From: Osmia lignaria lignaria
Lineage: Eukaryota > Arthropoda > Insecta > Hymenoptera > Megachilidae
Assembly: GCF_051020975.1 (NCBI RefSeq)
Contig: NC_135032.1
Span: 3,968,001-4,032,000, forward strand
Reading direction: 5' to 3'
DNA: 64,000 bases
Shown piece by piece: positions 62,501-64,000 of the stretch (position 1 is its first letter; each line of letters starts with the position of its first letter). A program made the translations under genes and the position numbers. The notes under the pieces are model-generated. The model was not told the origin of the DNA. It ran no database searches and was given only the letters and a program-made list of their open reading frames with translations.

Positions 62501-64000
62501 CTAATTTTCTACAAAAAAGGTCTCTTAACATTTTGCCGTAGCTCGCTTCGTTTCCGAGATATTTGCAGATTTATCTCAAGGGAAGGGGCCTGACGGACAT
62601 ATTTCGAGATATTTCTTCTTCTTGTTGTTCTTCTTCTGCACAGCTAAGCTGGAAGTGGCATTTGCAGCGCGCAATAGTGCAGAGTTATCTCAAAGAAAGG
62701 GGCTACGGTGTTTCTGTATCTCTATTATGTTGGTGCGGCTTCGAACCTTTTAAATATCTTGATATATCTCGAGAACTACGCATCTGATCAAAAAATATCA
62801 TAGAACATAAAAAGTAGGAAACTTAATTCTCTACAAAAAAGGTCTCTTAACATTTTGCCATAGCTCGCTTCGTTTCCGAGATATTTGCAGATTTATCTCA
62901 AGGGAAGGGGCCTGACGGACATATTTCGAGATATTTCTTCTTCTTGTTGTTCTTCTTCTGCACAGCTAAGCTGGAAGTGGCATTTGCTGCGCGCAATAGT
63001 GCAGAGTTATCTCAAAGAAAGGGGCCACGGTGTTTCTGTACCTCTATTATGTTGGTGCAGCTTCGGAGCTTTTAAATATCTTGATATATCTCGAGAACTA
63101 CGCATCTGATCAAAAAATATCATAGAACATAAAAAGTAGGAAACATAATTCTCTACAAAAAAGGTCTCTTAACATTTTGCCATAGCTCGCTTCGTTTCCG
63201 AGATATTTGCAGATTTATCTCAAGGGAAGGGGCCTGACGGACATATTTCGAGATATTTCTTCTTCTTGTTGTTCTTCTTCTGCACAGCTAAGCTGGAAGT
63301 GGCATTTGCAGCTCGCAATAGTGCAGAGTTATCTCAAAGAAAGGGGCCACGGTGTTTCTGTATCTCTATTATGTTGGTGCGGCTTCGGAACTTTTAAATA
63401 TCTTGATATATCTCGAGAACTACGCATCTGATCAAAAAATATCGTAGAACATAAAAAGTAGGAAACTTAATTCTCTACAAATAAGGTCTCTAAACATTTT
63501 GCCATAGCTCGCATGGTTTCCGAGATATTTGCAGATTTATCTCAAGGAAAGGGGCCTGACGGACATATTTCGAGATATTCCTTCTTCTTGTTGTTCTTCT
63601 TCTGCACAGCTAAGCTGGAAGTGGCATATGCAGCTCGCAATAGTGCAGAGTTACCTCAAAGAAAGGGGCCACGGTGTTTCTGTATCTCTATTATGTTGGT
63701 GCCGCTTCGGAACTTTTAAATATCAGGATATATCTCGAGAACTACGCATCTGATCAAAAAATATCATAGAACATAAAAAGTAGGAAACTTAATTCTCTAC
63801 AAAAATGGTCTCTTAACATTTTGCCATAGCTCGCTTCGTTTCCGAGATATTTGCAGATTTATCTCGAGGGAAGGGGCCTGACGGACATATTTCGAGATAT
63901 TTCTTCTTCTTGTTGTTCTTCTTCTGCACAGCTAAGCTGGAAGCGGCATTTGCGGCTCGCACTAGTGCAGAGTTATCTCAAAGAAAGGGGCCACGGTGTT
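59565..64000 (+). repeat. 14-monomer higher-order repeat, copy 2 (cut by window end)
   Basis: This copy repeats 55057-59564 monomer for monomer up to the window edge, ending inside the final I monomer. By eye only about five bases differ over about 4.4 kb; they include GATATCTCTTC near 60034 and ATATCGTAG near 61832. That level suggests very recent duplication or ongoing conversion. The last monomer (63751-64000) is incomplete only because the window stops. Confidence 0.92.
60209..61818 (+). repeat. 5-monomer cassette A-B-C-D-H', third occurrence
   Basis: Same order and tags as 50549-52158 and 55701-57310. No internal difference from the first occurrence was noticed by eye. The base change ATATCGTAG near 61832 lies just outside, in the following A monomer. 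Confidence 0.88.

Larger units (their letters stand above)
1..64000 (+). repeat. 322-bp satellite DNA tandem array spanning the whole window
   Basis: Every part of the window aligns to a single 322-bp unit repeated head to tail. Landmarks recur in each monomer in fixed order: TGATCA, an A-run with GTAGGAAAC, CATTTTGCCATAGCTCGC, TTTCCGAGATATTTGCAG, a TTC-rich pyrimidine tract, CAGCTAAGCTGGAAGTGGC, AGAAAGGGGCCACGG, TATTATGTTGGTGCGG, and TATATCTCGAGAAC. There are 198 complete monomers and one partial monomer of 250 bp. Eleven spacings deviate from 322 (three of 323, seven of 321, one of 320), giving a net loss of 6 bases over 63,750. No inverted monomer, unique insert or transposon was seen. 322 is not a multiple of 3, so no reading frame can continue from monomer to monomer. 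Arrays of this kind usually sit in eukaryotic heterochromatin near centromeres or telomeres; that location is inference. The strand label is arbitrary. Confidence 0.98.

Noticed and set aside
1..64000. CRISPR array
   Set aside because: The repeat is 322 bp and continuous, with no short repeat/unique spacer alternation and no cas genes.
1..64000. rDNA spacer, histone cluster or other gene-bearing tandem array
   Set aside because: No gene-like segment exists in the 322-bp unit and no longer unit containing unique sequence was found.
1..64000. Transposable element remnants or terminal repeats
   Set aside because: No target-site duplications, terminal inverted repeats, poly-A tails or coding fragments were seen. 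The short inverted repeats are within the monomer and are shared by all copies.

Overview
The whole window is one uninterrupted, head-to-tail satellite DNA array. I see no protein-coding gene, RNA gene, mobile element, CRISPR array or unique sequence anywhere in it. The monomer is 322 bp. Taking the recurrent TGATCA as the monomer start, base 1 is itself a boundary; 198 complete monomers follow, and a 199th is cut off by the window end (63751-64000). Only 11 monomer-to-monomer spacings differ from 322 (three of 323, seven of 321, one of 320). All copies lie in the same orientation, and the array runs off both ends of the window.

Such an array is typical of eukaryotic constitutive heterochromatin (pericentromeric, centromeric or subtelomeric). 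The AT-rich monomer, with repeated GAGATA/TATCTC words and phrases like TTTCCGAGATAT, reminds me of invertebrate and particularly insect satellites. That is an impression from memory, not a search, and I cannot name the species or the family.

Layout: 1-4509 is a mosaic of 14 monomers whose blocks recur about 25-29 kb downstream. 4510-10629 is a 10-monomer higher-order unit (3221 bp) followed by a 9-monomer second copy. 10630-20287 is a nested mosaic with shifts of 5, 12 and 14 monomers. 20288-28337 holds four successive 6- or 7-monomer units sharing a q-r-s core. 28338-28980 is a two-monomer linker. 28981-31556 is a 4-monomer unit present twice. 31557-36061 contains chimeric monomers and 3- or 4-monomer shifts. 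36062-47328 is the least regular part. 47329-64000 contains recent-looking 16- and 14-monomer units with very few differences between copies.

Nothing here works as an operon or pathway. The interest lies in the evolutionary structure: layered higher-order repeats, diagnostic variants linked in blocks, near-identical segments separated by exact multiples of the monomer, and strict length conservation over the last 23 kb. Together these fit repeated unequal crossing-over or gene conversion acting in monomer register. The open reading frames that recur in most monomers look like by-products of the repeat, not genes.
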